From: Dehalococcoidia bacterium
GTDB taxonomy: Bacteria; Chloroflexota; Dehalococcoidia; Lucifugimonadales; SHYT01
Direction: 5' to 3'
DNA: 64,000 nt
NCBI GenBank assembly: GCA_009693045.1
Contig: SHXZ01000002.1
Coordinates: forward strand, 62,001-126,000
Part shown: in pieces, positions 1 to 9,511 of the stretch
Numbering within the stretch: the first letter of the stretch is position 1
How the letters are laid out: each line of letters begins with the position of its first letter
Translations under genes and position numbers: made by a program
Notes under the pieces: generated by a model
The model's database searches: none
Told to the model about the DNA's origin: nothing
What the model saw: the letters and a program-made list of their open reading frames with translations, nothing else

Positions 1-1349
1 TCTCCATGCCGTTGAGGCCGAACGCGCCGTCGCCAAAGACAATGGCGACCTGCTTGCCTGGCCGCGCTAGCTGCGCCGCAACGGCGAAGCCCGGCCCAGG
101 CCCAAGGCAGCCGAACTGTCCCGGGTCCAGCCAGTGGCCCGGCCGGTTGATGCGCAGGACGCGCGCGGCGAACGTGACAATGTCGCCGCCGTCGCCCACC
201 ACCGTCGCGTCCTCCTCCAGCACGTCCCGCATCTCCTTCATCAGGCGCATCGGGTGGATGGGCGTTTGGTCGCTGTTGAGGAACGGCTCGTCGGCCTGCT
301 TCAGCGCTTTGTCCTCGGTCATGCACTCCTCAAGCCAGGCCTTGCCCGGCGACCGGTAGTTGGACCGGTGCAGGTCGTCCAGCGTCTGGCGAATGATCGC
401 CTTCACGTCGCCGGAGATGCCGATGTCAATGTGGCGGTTCTTCCCGATCTGCTCGCCGTCAATCATGATCTGCACGACCTTGGCGTCCTTCGGGAACAGC
501 ACGTCCCGCCCATAGCTCAGGCGGAAGTCAACGGGCACGCCGATGAGGATGATGACGTCCGACTTGACCATGGCGTAGCGTCGACCCAGCGACCCAAGGT
601 TTGGATGCTCGTTAGGGATGGCGCCGCGGCCCATGGAGTTGAGGAACACCGGCGCGTCAATCGTCTCCACGAACTCGCGCAGGTCATCCCATGCCTTGTT
701 CCACCAGATGTCGCTGCCCGCAATGACCGTCGGATGCTTGGCGGTCTTGAGCAGCTCAACGAGCTGGTGGATGTACTCGGGATCGCCGTAGGCGCGCGCC
801 TTGGTGCGGTAGCCGGTGGGTAGAACGAGCTGGTCCGCCTCAAGCTGCCCGTTCACGATGTCAATGGGCATCTCAAGATACGTTGGGCCCGGCGTTTCCG
901 ACGTGGCGTAGCGGAACGCGGTGGCCACGAAGTCCGGCACGCGGCGCAGCTCCGGGATCTGCTGCGCCCACTTGGTTATGGGCCGCAGGAGGCCCACGCT
1001 GTCAAACTCCTGCAGGCCGCCCATGAGCGCCTCGCGGATGGCGGAGTTGCCGCCGACGAGGAGCATGGGGCTGGGGGCTTGGTACGCGTTGGCGACGGCG
1101 GTGACCGCGTCCGTGACGCCGGGGCCAGCCGTGACGATTGCCACGCCCGGCTCGCCCGTCACCTTCGCCCACCCCTCCGCCGCGTGCGCCGCTGACTGCT
1201 CGTGCCGGAAGTCTATGACCTGGATGCCCTCGTCTACGCACCCTTCGTACAGGTCATAGATGTGGCCGCCGTTGAGGGAGAAGACGTACTTGACGCCCTC
1301 CTGCTTGAGCGCCTTGCCAAAGACGTGACCGCCTGAGATGGTTGCCATG
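1..1349 (-). CDS. ThDP-dependent acetolactate synthase/2-hydroxyacyl-CoA lyase-type enzyme (3' end outside window)
   Basis: About 449 residues are visible; the C-terminus runs off the left edge. The N-terminal PYR domain carries the catalytic glutamate in DFRHEQSAAHAAEG (Glu50). A central domain follows (SMGRGAIPNEHP near residue 245), then the start of the PP domain ending at the ThDP/Mg motif GDGAFGLNGME. The ATG is preceded by GGGAGG with good spacing. The family decarboxylates 2-oxoacids or 2-hydroxyacyl-CoAs; the substrate cannot be read from sequence. It is a paralogue of the enzyme at 4480-6180, with two CoA-transferases between them on the same strand, which favours an acyl-CoA substrate over branched-chain amino acid synthesis (inference). 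Confidence 0.85.
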
Positions 1350-1670
1350 CGACCTCCCGTACTGTGCGCTTCCGGCCTGTGACCGTAGACACCTCACCGC
1401 GGCTTCCGCGATATTGGGGGCGGCAAGATGCGTTAGAACTGTGCAACTCGGCTGGACGGAGACCCCCCTCAGCAGTTCCCAGCTGGGCTTAGCTCCTGCG
1501 CACCTCCTCAGCATGCCTTGCTGTGGTTCTTGGCCGGATGGCCTGTGGCCTTTTCGTCTTGTTCTAAGGTAGGCGGTGCGCTCGCCCGCGAGAGTGGTAG
1601 CGCCGGTGATTGGCGGGCAACACCTAGCAAGAACAATGAACGGCTCAACCATGCCCAGCCTCTCGGCCCC

Positions 1671-2885
1671 CTAGATCGCGCCCTTCTCGTGAAGCTCAGC
1701 GATCTGTTCCCATGTGTAGCCCAGGCCCAGCAGAACGTCCTCGGTATGCTCGCCGAGCTCCGGCGCCGTGCTGCGGATGCGCGTCGGGGTTTCGCTGAAG
1801 CGCACGGGGTGGTTCGCCAGCTTGATATGGCCGAGCACGGGGTGCTCCACGTCCGCGATGTACTCATTGGCGATGACCTGGGGGTCGCTCGTCAGGTCGC
1901 TCAGGCGCTGGACGCGGGCGTACACCAGGTCGCCCGCCTTCTTGATCAGCTCCTCCCACTCGTCCGTGGTCTTCGTCGCGAAGGCCTTGTCACAAATGGT
2001 GATGAGCTCGCGAGCGTTGTCCCCTCGGGCTTTCAGCGTGGAGAACTTCGGGTCCTCAATCAGGCGCTCCAACCCAAGCAGCCGGCACCACGTCGGCCAG
2101 TACCGGTCCGACTGCAAGTTGACGAACTGAAGCCAGTTGTCGTCCTTGCACTTGTAGGAGTTGGAGAGGGGGTTGGCGGCGTTGGTGCGGTCGCCGGGGG
2201 GCAAGAACCGGCCATTAAGCAGGCCCATGCTGATGGCGAGGCCCTGGAGCCATATGAGGCTGCCCAGGTGGGAGACGTCCACCTTTTGGCCCACGCCGTG
2301 AATGGAACGCGCCACGAGCGCTGAGAGGATGCCCTGACAGAGCGTGATGCCGCCCATCTGGTCGGCCACACCGCCCCCGACGGCGCGAGGGTCACCGTCG
2401 GCCGGCACTGCCGAGAACATCATGCCTGCGCGGGCCTGGCCGGCGGTGTCAAAGGCGGGACGCGTGGCGTCCGGCCCCTCAGCGCCGAAGCCGTTGCCGG
2501 AAGCGTAGATGATCTTCGGGTTGATCTTTTTGAGAGTCTCGTAGCCCAGGCCCTGCCGTTCGGCGACGCCGGTGCGGAAGTTCTGGACGAAGACATCCGC
2601 GTCCTTCACTAGCTTGTACACGATCTCCTTGGCCTCCTGCTTCCGGAGGTCAAGCGTGATGCTCTTCTTGTTGCGGTTGTTGCCCTCAAAATACGCCGTG
2701 CGCCCACCAGCAAGGTTGGACGCCACCCGCCCCATGGAGCCCATTGCGCGGCCTGGGTCGCCATCAGGCGACTCTATCTTGATGATCTCTGCGCCCATGT
2801 CTCCGAGCATCATGGTGGCGACCGGGCCGAACTGCCAGATGGTCCAGTCAATCACCTTGATGCCTTCAAGCGGCCCCTTGTCCAA
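1671..2885 (-). CDS. CaiB/BaiF (family III) CoA-transferase
   Basis: About 404 residues, typical for family III CoA-transferases, which move CoA between a donor acyl-CoA and a carboxylic acid through aspartyl-CoA thioester chemistry. The N-terminal PLEGIKVIDWT, the MLGDMGAEIIKIESP segment and a conserved Asp in GVADQMGGITL (candidate nucleophile) are present. An upstream ATG at 2996 is in frame, but I prefer the TTG at 2885: GGGAGG lies 7 nt before it and the product then aligns with family N-termini and with the neighbour at 3058-4263. The substrate is unknown. Its position between two ThDP lyases suggests a CoA-activated organic acid pathway. Confidence 0.88.
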   Translation of the reverse strand: MDKGPLEGIKVIDWTIWQFGPVATMMLGDMGAEIIKIESPDGDPGRAMGSMGRVASNLAGGRTAYFEGNNRNKKSITLDLRKQEAKEIVYKLVKDADVFVQNFRTGVAERQGLGYETLKKINPKIIYASGNGFGAEGPDATRPAFDTAGQARAGMMFSAVPADGDPRAVGGGVADQMGGITLCQGILSALVARSIHGVGQKVDVSHLGSLIWLQGLAISMGLLNGRFLPPGDRTNAANPLSNSYKCKDDNWLQFVNLQSDRYWPTWCRLLGLERLIEDPKFSTLKARGDNARELITICDKAFATKTTDEWEELIKKAGDLVYARVQRLSDLTSDPQVIANEYIADVEHPVLGHIKLANHPVRFSETPTRIRSTAPELGEHTEDVLLGLGYTWEQIAELHEKGAI

Positions 2886-3057
2886 CGGCGTCCTCCCTAT
2901 GTAGTGTTCGTCTCGCCCGGTCTTTTGTACGGTATTCGGTCGGTTATCCAAAGACTCTGTTGGGACAAAACATGCCTTGCCCCTCCAGATTCGCATCTTG
3001 GCGGCCCCCGCTAGGACACGCGCCTGAAGTGGAGCTCATTCGCGAACTCCACTTTGT

Positions 3058-4263
3058 TCATATCACTTTTTTCGCCTTGAGCTGTGCTATCTCCTCCGAA
3101 GTGTACCCCACCTCACGCAGGTAGTGGTCGTTGTCCTGCCCCAGCTCCGGCCCCAGACCCTGGACGGCGCCGGGCGTCTTGGTCATCTGTACGACGACCC
3201 CAACCACCTTCTGCCTGCCCCACGTGGGGTTATCCACCTCGGTGATGTAGCCGTTGGCGATGGCCTGGGTGTCGGCGGCGATGTCCTCGTAGTCCTGGAC
3301 GATGCCGCTCGGTATGTCCCACTTGTCAAACCGCTCAACCCATTCCTTGGCCGTGCGCGTCAGCATCGTCTGGTTCAGACGCGTCTTGATCTCCGGCATG
3401 CGAGGGGCGCGGTTCTTTTGATTGCTAAAGGCGGGGTCCTCTTGCCAGTCCTGCCACTCAAGGGCGCTGCACAGCGGCAGCCATTTGTCGCCGCTATTGG
3501 AGGGCAAGAACCCCATTGATAGGTACTTGCCGTCACCGCACTTAAAGATGCCGCTGACCCCGGATGGTTGGGGCCCTCCGGTAGGCGCAGGGGAATCCTT
3601 GTACAGCGCGCCATTGATGGTGGCGCACATCATGTTGAGTTGGCTGCCGTACTGGGATGTGTCCACCTTCTGGCCAACGCCGGTGCGCTCGCGGGACACG
3701 AGGGCGGTGGAAATGGCGAAGGCGAGAATCATGCCGCCGACCTGGTCGCTTACGCCAGCCACGCCCTGCACGCCCGGAGGTTCGTTTTCGCCGCGCCAGG
3801 TGGCATAATAGGCGCCGCCCATAGCCAGGCCGATGGGCGCGTACGACGGCGAGCCTGCGCGCGGCCCGTCCCGTCCGAAACCGGAGCCCGAAGCGCAGAT
3901 GATCCGCGGGTTCAGCACGGATAGCTTGTCGTAGCCAAGCCCCAGGCGGTCCATGGTTCCGCCTTGGAAGTTGTCCACCACCACGTCCGCGGTCTTCACT
4001 AGGCGATACACAAGCTCCAAACCCTCAGGCTGCTTAAGGTCTACAGTAACGCTCTTCTTGCCGCGGCTGTGCGTGTGGAAATAGGGGGAATAGCCGTTGG
4101 GCCGGACGCTAAGGAGCCGCCCCAGATCGCCTGTCCCAGGGCGCTCTATCTTGATGACCTCGGCGCCCATGTCGGAAAGGAGGGCCGTGCCGGCTGGGCC
4201 CTGCTGGAAGTTGGTGAAGTCCAGCACCCTAATGCCTTGGAGCGGTCCGCTGCCCATCGTCAT
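3058..4263 (-). CDS. CaiB/BaiF (family III) CoA-transferase
   Basis: 401 residues, full length for the family. It begins MTMGSGPLQGIRVLDFTN and shows the CoA-binding segment DMGAEVIKIERPGTGDLGR and a candidate nucleophilic Asp in GVSDQVGGMIL. It resembles the adjacent CoA-transferase along its length, so the two are probably paralogues that may form a heteromer or act on related acids. The gap to that gene is about 170 nt without an obvious terminator, so co-transcription is possible. Formyl-CoA:oxalate transferase, succinyl-CoA:L-malate transferase and related activities belong to this family; none can be assigned here. Confidence 0.88.
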   Translation of the reverse strand: MTMGSGPLQGIRVLDFTNFQQGPAGTALLSDMGAEVIKIERPGTGDLGRLLSVRPNGYSPYFHTHSRGKKSVTVDLKQPEGLELVYRLVKTADVVVDNFQGGTMDRLGLGYDKLSVLNPRIICASGSGFGRDGPRAGSPSYAPIGLAMGGAYYATWRGENEPPGVQGVAGVSDQVGGMILAFAISTALVSRERTGVGQKVDTSQYGSQLNMMCATINGALYKDSPAPTGGPQPSGVSGIFKCGDGKYLSMGFLPSNSGDKWLPLCSALEWQDWQEDPAFSNQKNRAPRMPEIKTRLNQTMLTRTAKEWVERFDKWDIPSGIVQDYEDIAADTQAIANGYITEVDNPTWGRQKVVGVVVQMTKTPGAVQGLGPELGQDNDHYLREVGYTSEEIAQLKAKKVI

Positions 4264-4330
4264 TCCTCCATGTTTGGCCGCAACACGCCGCGTCGTTAAG
4301 CGCAGTGTCGCTCAGTGTTTCGTCGGCGCA

Positions 4331-4362
4331 CCGTAGGGCCGATTCGTGAACCGGCCCTACGG
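4331..4362. repeat. GTAGGG-type palindromic repeat
   Basis: Arms CCGTAGGGCC and GGCCCTACGG surround a 12-nt centre. One of several hairpins in the window whose ends read (C)GTAGGG and CCCTAC(G). It lies between the CoA-transferase at 3058-4263 and the ThDP enzyme at 4480-6180. Confidence 0.8.
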
Positions 4363-4421
4363 TATTTGGTTACCCCTTGGTAGCGAGACGGTTGAACGTC
4401 TCGGCTGTCGTGTGTCCGGTA

Positions 4422-4450
4422 GTAGGGGCGCAGCTATGCTGCGCCCCTAC
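4422..4450. repeat. GTAGGG-type palindromic repeat
   Basis: Perfect 13-bp arms (GTAGGGGCGCAGC and its complement) around TAT. It sits about 60 nt after the previous copy and about 30 nt from the stop codon of the ThDP enzyme at 4480-6180, so it could double as that gene's 3' hairpin. No T-tract is seen. Confidence 0.8.
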
Positions 4451-4479
4451 TCGTCCCCAGCAGGGTCCTTGTTCGGTTG

Positions 4480-6180
4480 CTAGTACCCCAGGAGCGCGCT
4501 GGCGCGGCCGCCGGCGCCCATAGCGCCTCGCATCGTGCCGGTATCCTTGGGGTCGGAGACGATGTGAACGAAGGCCACCCGGCCATGCCTGGACGCGTCG
4601 TACGCACGCAGAAGCGCTGGGCGGATGTCGTTCGGCTGCGTCACGTGCTCCGTGTGCGCGCCGAACGCCGCGCCAATCATGTCGTACCGGAAGCTCGGAT
4701 CGTAGGTGGAGATGTAGTCGTTGAAGCCTGGGGCTACCTGCATGCGGCTCTGGAACGCGCTGCCCACGATGCCCGAGTTGTTGTTGACAATGAAGACCAT
4801 GGGCAGTTTGTAGTTCGCCGCCGTCCCAACCTCCATCCCGTTGAAGCCGAACGCTGCGTCGCCGTTGAGGCTGACGACCGGCACGTTGGGCCGCGCCAGC
4901 TTGGCGCCAATCGCGAAGGGCACGCCCACGCCCATGCACCCGCTTTGGGCGGAGTTGAGCCGCGCAGCCGGCGTAAAGGTCTGAAGCACCTGGCGGCCCG
5001 CCGCCAGCGTGGTCTGTCCATCCACACTGTAGATGGTGTCCCGCGGGAAAACGTCGCGGATTTCCTTGAGGATACGATGGGTATGGATCGGGGTGGCGTC
5101 GGAATTCATGACCGTGTCCACGACAACGGCGTTCTTCTTGGTTTCCTCACGCAGAGCCGAGAGCCAGGGGCCTTCGGCGGCGCGCTCAGCCATGCCACGG
5201 GTCTTTCCTTCCATCTCGGCGAGCAGCTGCTGGAGGACCACCTTCGCGTCGCCGACGATGCCCACTTCAATCGCCCGGTTCGTGCCGATTTCCTCCGGCT
5301 CAATGTCAATGTGAATGATCTTGGCGTCCGGCCGGAACGAGCGGCCAAAGTCAAACGTCCAGTTAAGCCTGGCGCCCACCACAATAGCCACGTCGCAGTT
5401 GCGCATGATGGCGCTGCGGGCGGCGCTCATGTTGAGCGGATGGTCATCCGGGATGAAGCCGCGGCCCATCGGCGACGGCAGGAACGGCATGCCAAGCGAC
5501 TCTACCAGCTTCTTCAGCTCGGCGACCGGCTCGGACCAGCGCACGCCCTTGCCGACGATCATCATGGGGCGCTCTGCCTTCATAAGCAAAGCGGCAGCCT
5601 GCTTCACCAAAGCAGGATCGCCCCCTGCCCTGGGTGTCGGCATGATCGTCGGCCATTTGACCTCGTCTTCTTCTACCCCGGCGCTGAGCACGTCCGATGG
5701 CAGATCAACGTACACCGGTCCCGGCCGTCCGCTGCGCGCCTTCCGGAAGGCCAGAGCCATGTATTCCGGGATGCGGGACGCCGTCTCCACCTTGATGGAC
5801 AGCTTCGTGATGTTCGCGTACATCGGGAGGTTATCGGTCTCCTGGAAGGTGCCCGTCAAGTGGCCCTTCAGCGGGTATGACCCACCCAGGATGACGATAG
5901 GGATGCTATTGTCCCACGCCACGTGCGCTCCCGTGACGCCGTTGGTCACGCCGGGGCCGCCCGCGAGGGTTGAGACGCCCACGGTGTTGCCCACGTAGGC
6001 CTCGCCGATGCTGGCGAAGACACACGCCTGCTCATGCCGCATGCCGATGGGGCGGACGCCGTAGTGCGTTCCTGATGCTAGGATCTCACCGATGGGCCCT
6101 CCGGGCACGGAGTAGATGTGCTTGACGCCCTCGCGTTGCAAGGACCTGGATACCAGAGTGGCTCCTTCAACCTTTGCCAA
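4480..6180 (-). CDS. ThDP-dependent 2-hydroxyacyl-CoA lyase/oxalyl-CoA decarboxylase-like enzyme
   Basis: 566 residues, full length for the ThDP decarboxylase superfamily. The PYR domain has catalytic Glu50 in GMRHEQACVFAS. The central domain reads LPSPMGRGFIPDDHP and GARLNWTFDFGRSFRPD, which resembles 2-hydroxyacyl-CoA lyases and oxalyl-CoA decarboxylases more than acetolactate synthases. The PP domain has NGDAAFGFNGME and VNNNSGI for ThDP/Mg binding. The start is TTG at 6180, preceded by GAGGAGG. Enzymes of this group release formyl-CoA from oxalyl-CoA or 2-hydroxyacyl-CoA, which would fit the adjacent CoA-transferases and the formate dehydrogenase further right. The exact substrate is inferred, not shown. 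Confidence 0.85.
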   Translation of the reverse strand: MAKVEGATLVSRSLQREGVKHIYSVPGGPIGEILASGTHYGVRPIGMRHEQACVFASIGEAYVGNTVGVSTLAGGPGVTNGVTGAHVAWDNSIPIVILGGSYPLKGHLTGTFQETDNLPMYANITKLSIKVETASRIPEYMALAFRKARSGRPGPVYVDLPSDVLSAGVEEDEVKWPTIMPTPRAGGDPALVKQAAALLMKAERPMMIVGKGVRWSEPVAELKKLVESLGMPFLPSPMGRGFIPDDHPLNMSAARSAIMRNCDVAIVVGARLNWTFDFGRSFRPDAKIIHIDIEPEEIGTNRAIEVGIVGDAKVVLQQLLAEMEGKTRGMAERAAEGPWLSALREETKKNAVVVDTVMNSDATPIHTHRILKEIRDVFPRDTIYSVDGQTTLAAGRQVLQTFTPAARLNSAQSGCMGVGVPFAIGAKLARPNVPVVSLNGDAAFGFNGMEVGTAANYKLPMVFIVNNNSGIVGSAFQSRMQVAPGFNDYISTYDPSFRYDMIGAAFGAHTEHVTQPNDIRPALLRAYDASRHGRVAFVHIVSDPKDTGTMRGAMGAGGRASALLGY

Positions 6181-6383
6181 GTGCTTCCTCCTCTAGGATT
6201 TTCCTCGGGGAGTCATTCCCTGCGTTGCAGAGCGCAAGATGCTCGCGTAGCTGGCCTCCCCCAAGTCGCCGCTACGCTACCTTCACAGGCAGCCTGGTGC
6301 TGCTCTGTGCCCTCTTTCGCCCTCCTCGATTGACACTCCTGTGACACTCCCGCCTGGAGCCGGCTTTCGCGCCCCGGCGATCA

Positions 6384-8378
6384 CTACCGCTTCGGCGCCT
6401 TGCTGGTATCCACCATGCGGGTCCACGTGGAGCCATTCAGACCCGTGATGTACGCGTACGCGTGGCTGACCGCGTTCATCTCCCACGGCTGCATGAAGAT
6501 GTAGGTCAGCGAATGGTTCACCGGAATGAACCAGAGCTGGTCGTACACACGGTTTTGGAACTGCCAAAGCAGTTCGCGGCGCTTGACGATGTCCAACTCG
6601 CCGCGCTGCCTCGCAAAGAGCTCGTCCAGAACCGGGTCGCTCTGCTTTTGGAAGTTCTGGGGGCTGCCGGTAATGAACTGGAGCAGGACGCTGTCTACTT
6701 CAAAGACCGCTCCACCACTGACCGGCGTGCCTTGCTGGATAAGGCTCTGCCATTTCCCTGTCGTGAAGATGTTGTTCAGGGAGACGGCGTCCGCCGTGAG
6801 GATCTTGGTCTCCACATTCAGGTTCTTCTTCCAGTAGTACTGCAACGACAGGTTAATCTCATACGCCGCCCCCGAGGTTGAGGCGGTCTCAATGCTGAGC
6901 GTGAAGCCGTTCCCGTAGCCCGCCTCAGCAAGGAGCTTCTTGGCGGCGTTGGGGTTGTACACGTAGTTCGGCCCCATCTCAGCAAGGCTCAACGGCATGG
7001 TCAGGCCAAGGATGTCATACGGGATGAGCGTGCCGCCAAACGCGTTGCCCTCAAAGGCCACCTCCCATGCCTCGCGCCAGTCTACGGCCTGGGTTAGGGC
7101 GCGGCGGACCCGGACGTCGGCCAGCGGCCCCTCCAGCCTGACTCGGAAGTGGTTCATGACGGACGTGGCCGACACCGTTTGCATCTGGTAGCCCGCCCGC
7201 TGCTTCATGAGGCTCTCGGCCTCGGTCAGCGTGGTCGCCGTGAACTCGTCAATCTGGCCGGTCAGGTACGCCGCCTTTTGCGCGGCGGCATCGGGGATGT
7301 TGAGCCACATCATGCGGTCAAGCCACGGCAACCCGTTCAGGTGGTACTCCGGGTTCTTGTCCACGACGAGCCGCACCCTTGGGGTAGCCTCCGTCACAAT
7401 GAACATGCCGGGGCTGACAAGGATGTTCTTGTCTACGCAGACCTTCTTGTCAAAGCACTCCTGCGGGACAACGGACATCCCGCGGTTGGTGAGCGCCCTG
7501 AGGAAGTCGGCGTGGGGCGCCTTCATCTTCACGCGCACCGTGTACCGATCAACGGCCTCCATCTTGTCCATGAGCTCAAGGACGTTCCCGATGAGCCCCT
7601 TCTCCTTTTGGGTGTTGTAGTAGAGCGCCATGTCCGTGGCCGTGACTTCCCGGTCAGTGCGGGTCATCGGCCCAATCGCAGGCCACAGGACACCACGGCG
7701 CATGGGGAAGGTGTAGGTGAGCGGGTCGGACTGCTCCCACTTGAGGAAGATGTCCGGCACCATCACGGCGGAATAGACCTCGCCGCGCTTGCCGTCGCAC
7801 TTGCTCATGTCCGGCTTGCCCTGGAGCGAGCAGCGGCCCATGTCCAGCCGGAAGCCGTACCCGCCCACGTTGTAGCGGCCCGCGCTGCTCGGCCCGAAGG
7901 CGTCAAACAGCGTGGAGGAGGTCTGGCCGTTGCTGCGCGCCTCGCCGCCGTAGGAGGCCTTGGTCCAGAGCGGCAGCTTGTCACCGGAGTACTGGACCAT
8001 CAGCTGGCCGGCCTTCTCCTTGGCCTGGTACTCCGTGGGCCAGGGCTTCGAAAGGTCATATCCATCCAGTCCTGCCTGGATTGCCGTCGGCCCTGGGAGA
8101 CCTGTGCGGGCGATGGCCGGCCGTATTGGCAGCGGAAGGGGCTTCACCACTGCGGGTACCGCCGGCGCCGGAGGCTGGGCCGCCGGCGCCGGCGCCGCAG
8201 TCTGCGGCGCGGCTGGTGTCGACGGGGTCGGCGATGCAGCGGGCGCCATGCTAGGCGTTGGTTTTGCGGGCGTGGGGGCTGCCGTGGGCTCCGCCTTGGA
8301 GCACGCGAGGAGCAGGGCGATCAGCAGAACAAGTCCCAAAAGTATCGGCGTTACTCGGTAAGGACGGAATAAAGACAC
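6384..8378 (-). CDS. ABC transporter substrate-binding lipoprotein, family 5 (peptide/nickel type)
   Basis: 664 residues. The N-terminus is a lipoprotein signal: basic start, hydrophobic run and lipobox LLLAC, then a low-complexity Pro/Ala/Thr linker to about residue 90 that would tether the domain to the membrane. The body matches family 5 solute-binding proteins of the DppA/OppA type (YTFPMRRGVLW, VRVRRALTQAVDWREAW, AKKLLAEAGYG). GTG at 8378 is the likely start because GGAGG lies 6 nt upstream; an in-frame ATG at 8426 lacks this. No permease or ATPase gene is adjacent, so it is an orphan binding protein here. The ligand is unknown. Confidence 0.9.
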   Translation of the reverse strand: MSLFRPYRVTPILLGLVLLIALLLACSKAEPTAAPTPAKPTPSMAPAASPTPSTPAAPQTAAPAPAAQPPAPAVPAVVKPLPLPIRPAIARTGLPGPTAIQAGLDGYDLSKPWPTEYQAKEKAGQLMVQYSGDKLPLWTKASYGGEARSNGQTSSTLFDAFGPSSAGRYNVGGYGFRLDMGRCSLQGKPDMSKCDGKRGEVYSAVMVPDIFLKWEQSDPLTYTFPMRRGVLWPAIGPMTRTDREVTATDMALYYNTQKEKGLIGNVLELMDKMEAVDRYTVRVKMKAPHADFLRALTNRGMSVVPQECFDKKVCVDKNILVSPGMFIVTEATPRVRLVVDKNPEYHLNGLPWLDRMMWLNIPDAAAQKAAYLTGQIDEFTATTLTEAESLMKQRAGYQMQTVSATSVMNHFRVRLEGPLADVRVRRALTQAVDWREAWEVAFEGNAFGGTLIPYDILGLTMPLSLAEMGPNYVYNPNAAKKLLAEAGYGNGFTLSIETASTSGAAYEINLSLQYYWKKNLNVETKILTADAVSLNNIFTTGKWQSLIQQGTPVSGGAVFEVDSVLLQFITGSPQNFQKQSDPVLDELFARQRGELDIVKRRELLWQFQNRVYDQLWFIPVNHSLTYIFMQPWEMNAVSHAYAYITGLNGSTWTRMVDTSKAPKR

Positions 8379-8411
8379 GGGATACCTCCACTCAGGTTTC
8401 CAAGACGCTTC

Positions 8412-8440
8412 ACCATAGACTAGCAAGGCTAACGTGTCAA
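8412..8440 (-). promoter_or_regulatory. sigma70-type promoter of the ABC binding protein gene
   Basis: On the minus strand TTGACA (8435-8440) is followed after exactly 17 nt by TATGGT (8412-8417). The start would fall near 8405, giving a leader of about 27 nt with the GGAGG of the GTG start. Confidence 0.65.
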
Positions 8441-8665
8441 GAGCATTCCGTTATCGTGCTTGAGCACGGCTATGGGGCTCCAATCAATGTGCCGTACGAA
8501 CATATGTGGAATGTTTGATGAGAGGGCAGGAGTTACGAAATACGTAGCCCCAGATCTCGAAGCGATATGGGCACACGGCTTAAGGTGACGAAAAGATACG
8601 CCGCCGCTGCCGAGGTCAGTCCCGGGGTGGGATGGTCACGGAGTCGTGGGGAGGGCTCGCGCGGC

Positions 8666-9364
8666 CTACGCGCCCGCCAGCACCACCCGCGCGTCCACGG
8701 CTACCAGCCCGTCCTCGTACGCGAAGATCGGGTTGAGGTCCACCTCTTTGACCTGCGGATGGGCCTGAATATATGCCGAGAGCTTCAGCAGGGCGTCTTC
8801 CAGCCCGGCGACGTTGACCGGCTTCTGGCCGCGCACGCCCTGGAGCACTGGGTAGCCCTTGATCTCGCGCACCATGTCGCGGGCGTCACGCGGGGCCAGC
8901 GGGATGATGCGGAACGAAACGTCCTTCAGCACCTCAACCATGACGCCGCCCAGGCCGAACATCAAAACGGGGCCGAACTGGGCGTCCTGGGACGCGCCGA
9001 TGATGATCTCCACGCCCGGCTTTGCCATCTTTTGGACGGAGACGCCCAGGACGTGTGCCGAGGGCTGGGCGCGCTTCGCGGAGGCCATGATGTCGTCGTA
9101 GGCGCGGCCCACGGCCTGCGCGTCCGCGAGGCCGAGCTTGACGCCCCCCACGTCGCTCTTGTGGGCGATGTCCGGCGACACAACCTTGAGAACGATGGGG
9201 AAGCCGAGCCGCTGTGCCGTTGCGACGGCATCGTCGCGGGAGCGCGCCAGGAGCGTCTCCGTGACGGAAATCCCGGCCTCCTTGATGACCTCCTTGGACT
9301 CCACCTCGGTCAGCAGGGTGCGCCCCTCACGCTTGGCGGTTGCGGTTAGCTCGGTCAGGGACAT
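8666..9364 (-). CDS. ATP-grasp (beta) subunit of an ADP-forming acetate/acyl-CoA ligase
   Basis: 232 residues, the usual size of the separate ATP-grasp_5 beta subunit. Motifs: GFPIVLKVVSPDIAHKSDVGGVKLG near residues 50-75, FGLGGVMVEVLKD, and a C-terminal EVDLNPIFAYEDG metal/ATP site. The enzyme converts acyl-CoA, ADP and phosphate to acid, CoA and ATP or the reverse. ATG at 9364 has GGAGG 5 nt upstream, so I chose it over ATG 9496, which overlaps the promoter. The matching CoA-binding subunit is probably the gene at 17217-18638, about 8 kb away on the other strand. Confidence 0.88.
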   Translation of the reverse strand: MSLTELTATAKREGRTLLTEVESKEVIKEAGISVTETLLARSRDDAVATAQRLGFPIVLKVVSPDIAHKSDVGGVKLGLADAQAVGRAYDDIMASAKRAQPSAHVLGVSVQKMAKPGVEIIIGASQDAQFGPVLMFGLGGVMVEVLKDVSFRIIPLAPRDARDMVREIKGYPVLQGVRGQKPVNVAGLEDALLKLSAYIQAHPQVKEVDLNPIFAYEDGLVAVDARVVLAGA

Positions 9365-9406
9365 ATCAGCCTCCTTCACATCTGCTGGTTGTGGTGAGCG
9401 CTTCTG

Positions 9407-9439
9407 CCGCTCGTGGTGAGCTTGTCGAAGCATGAGCGG
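9407..9439. repeat. CCGCTC...GAGCGG dispersed repeat
   Basis: A 33-bp element with CCGCTC and GAGCGG ends and an inner GGTGAGCTTGTCGAAGCATG. It lies in the untranslated leader of the ATP-grasp gene. Short repeats with a GTCGAAGC or TTCAACAGGCTCA core recur in the window (see 26987-27014). Confidence 0.6.
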
Positions 9440-9467
9440 CGATTCTGAGAGCACTCTGGTTGCAGGG

Positions 9468-9496
9468 AGCATAGCAAGGGAAGCGAGGGGCGTCAA
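9468..9496 (-). promoter_or_regulatory. sigma70-type promoter of the ATP-grasp gene
   Basis: Minus strand TTGACG (9491-9496), 17-nt spacer, TATGCT (9468-9473). The predicted start near 9461 leaves a leader of about 97 nt that contains the dispersed repeat at 9407-9439. Confidence 0.6.
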
Positions 9497-9511
9497 TGCA
9501 GGCAGTCGTCG

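Noticed and set aside
1350..1670. Regulatory RNA in the gap upstream of the first ThDP gene
   Set aside because: Several short stems can be drawn, but none has a conserved core or a terminator T-run. I see nothing firm in this stretch.
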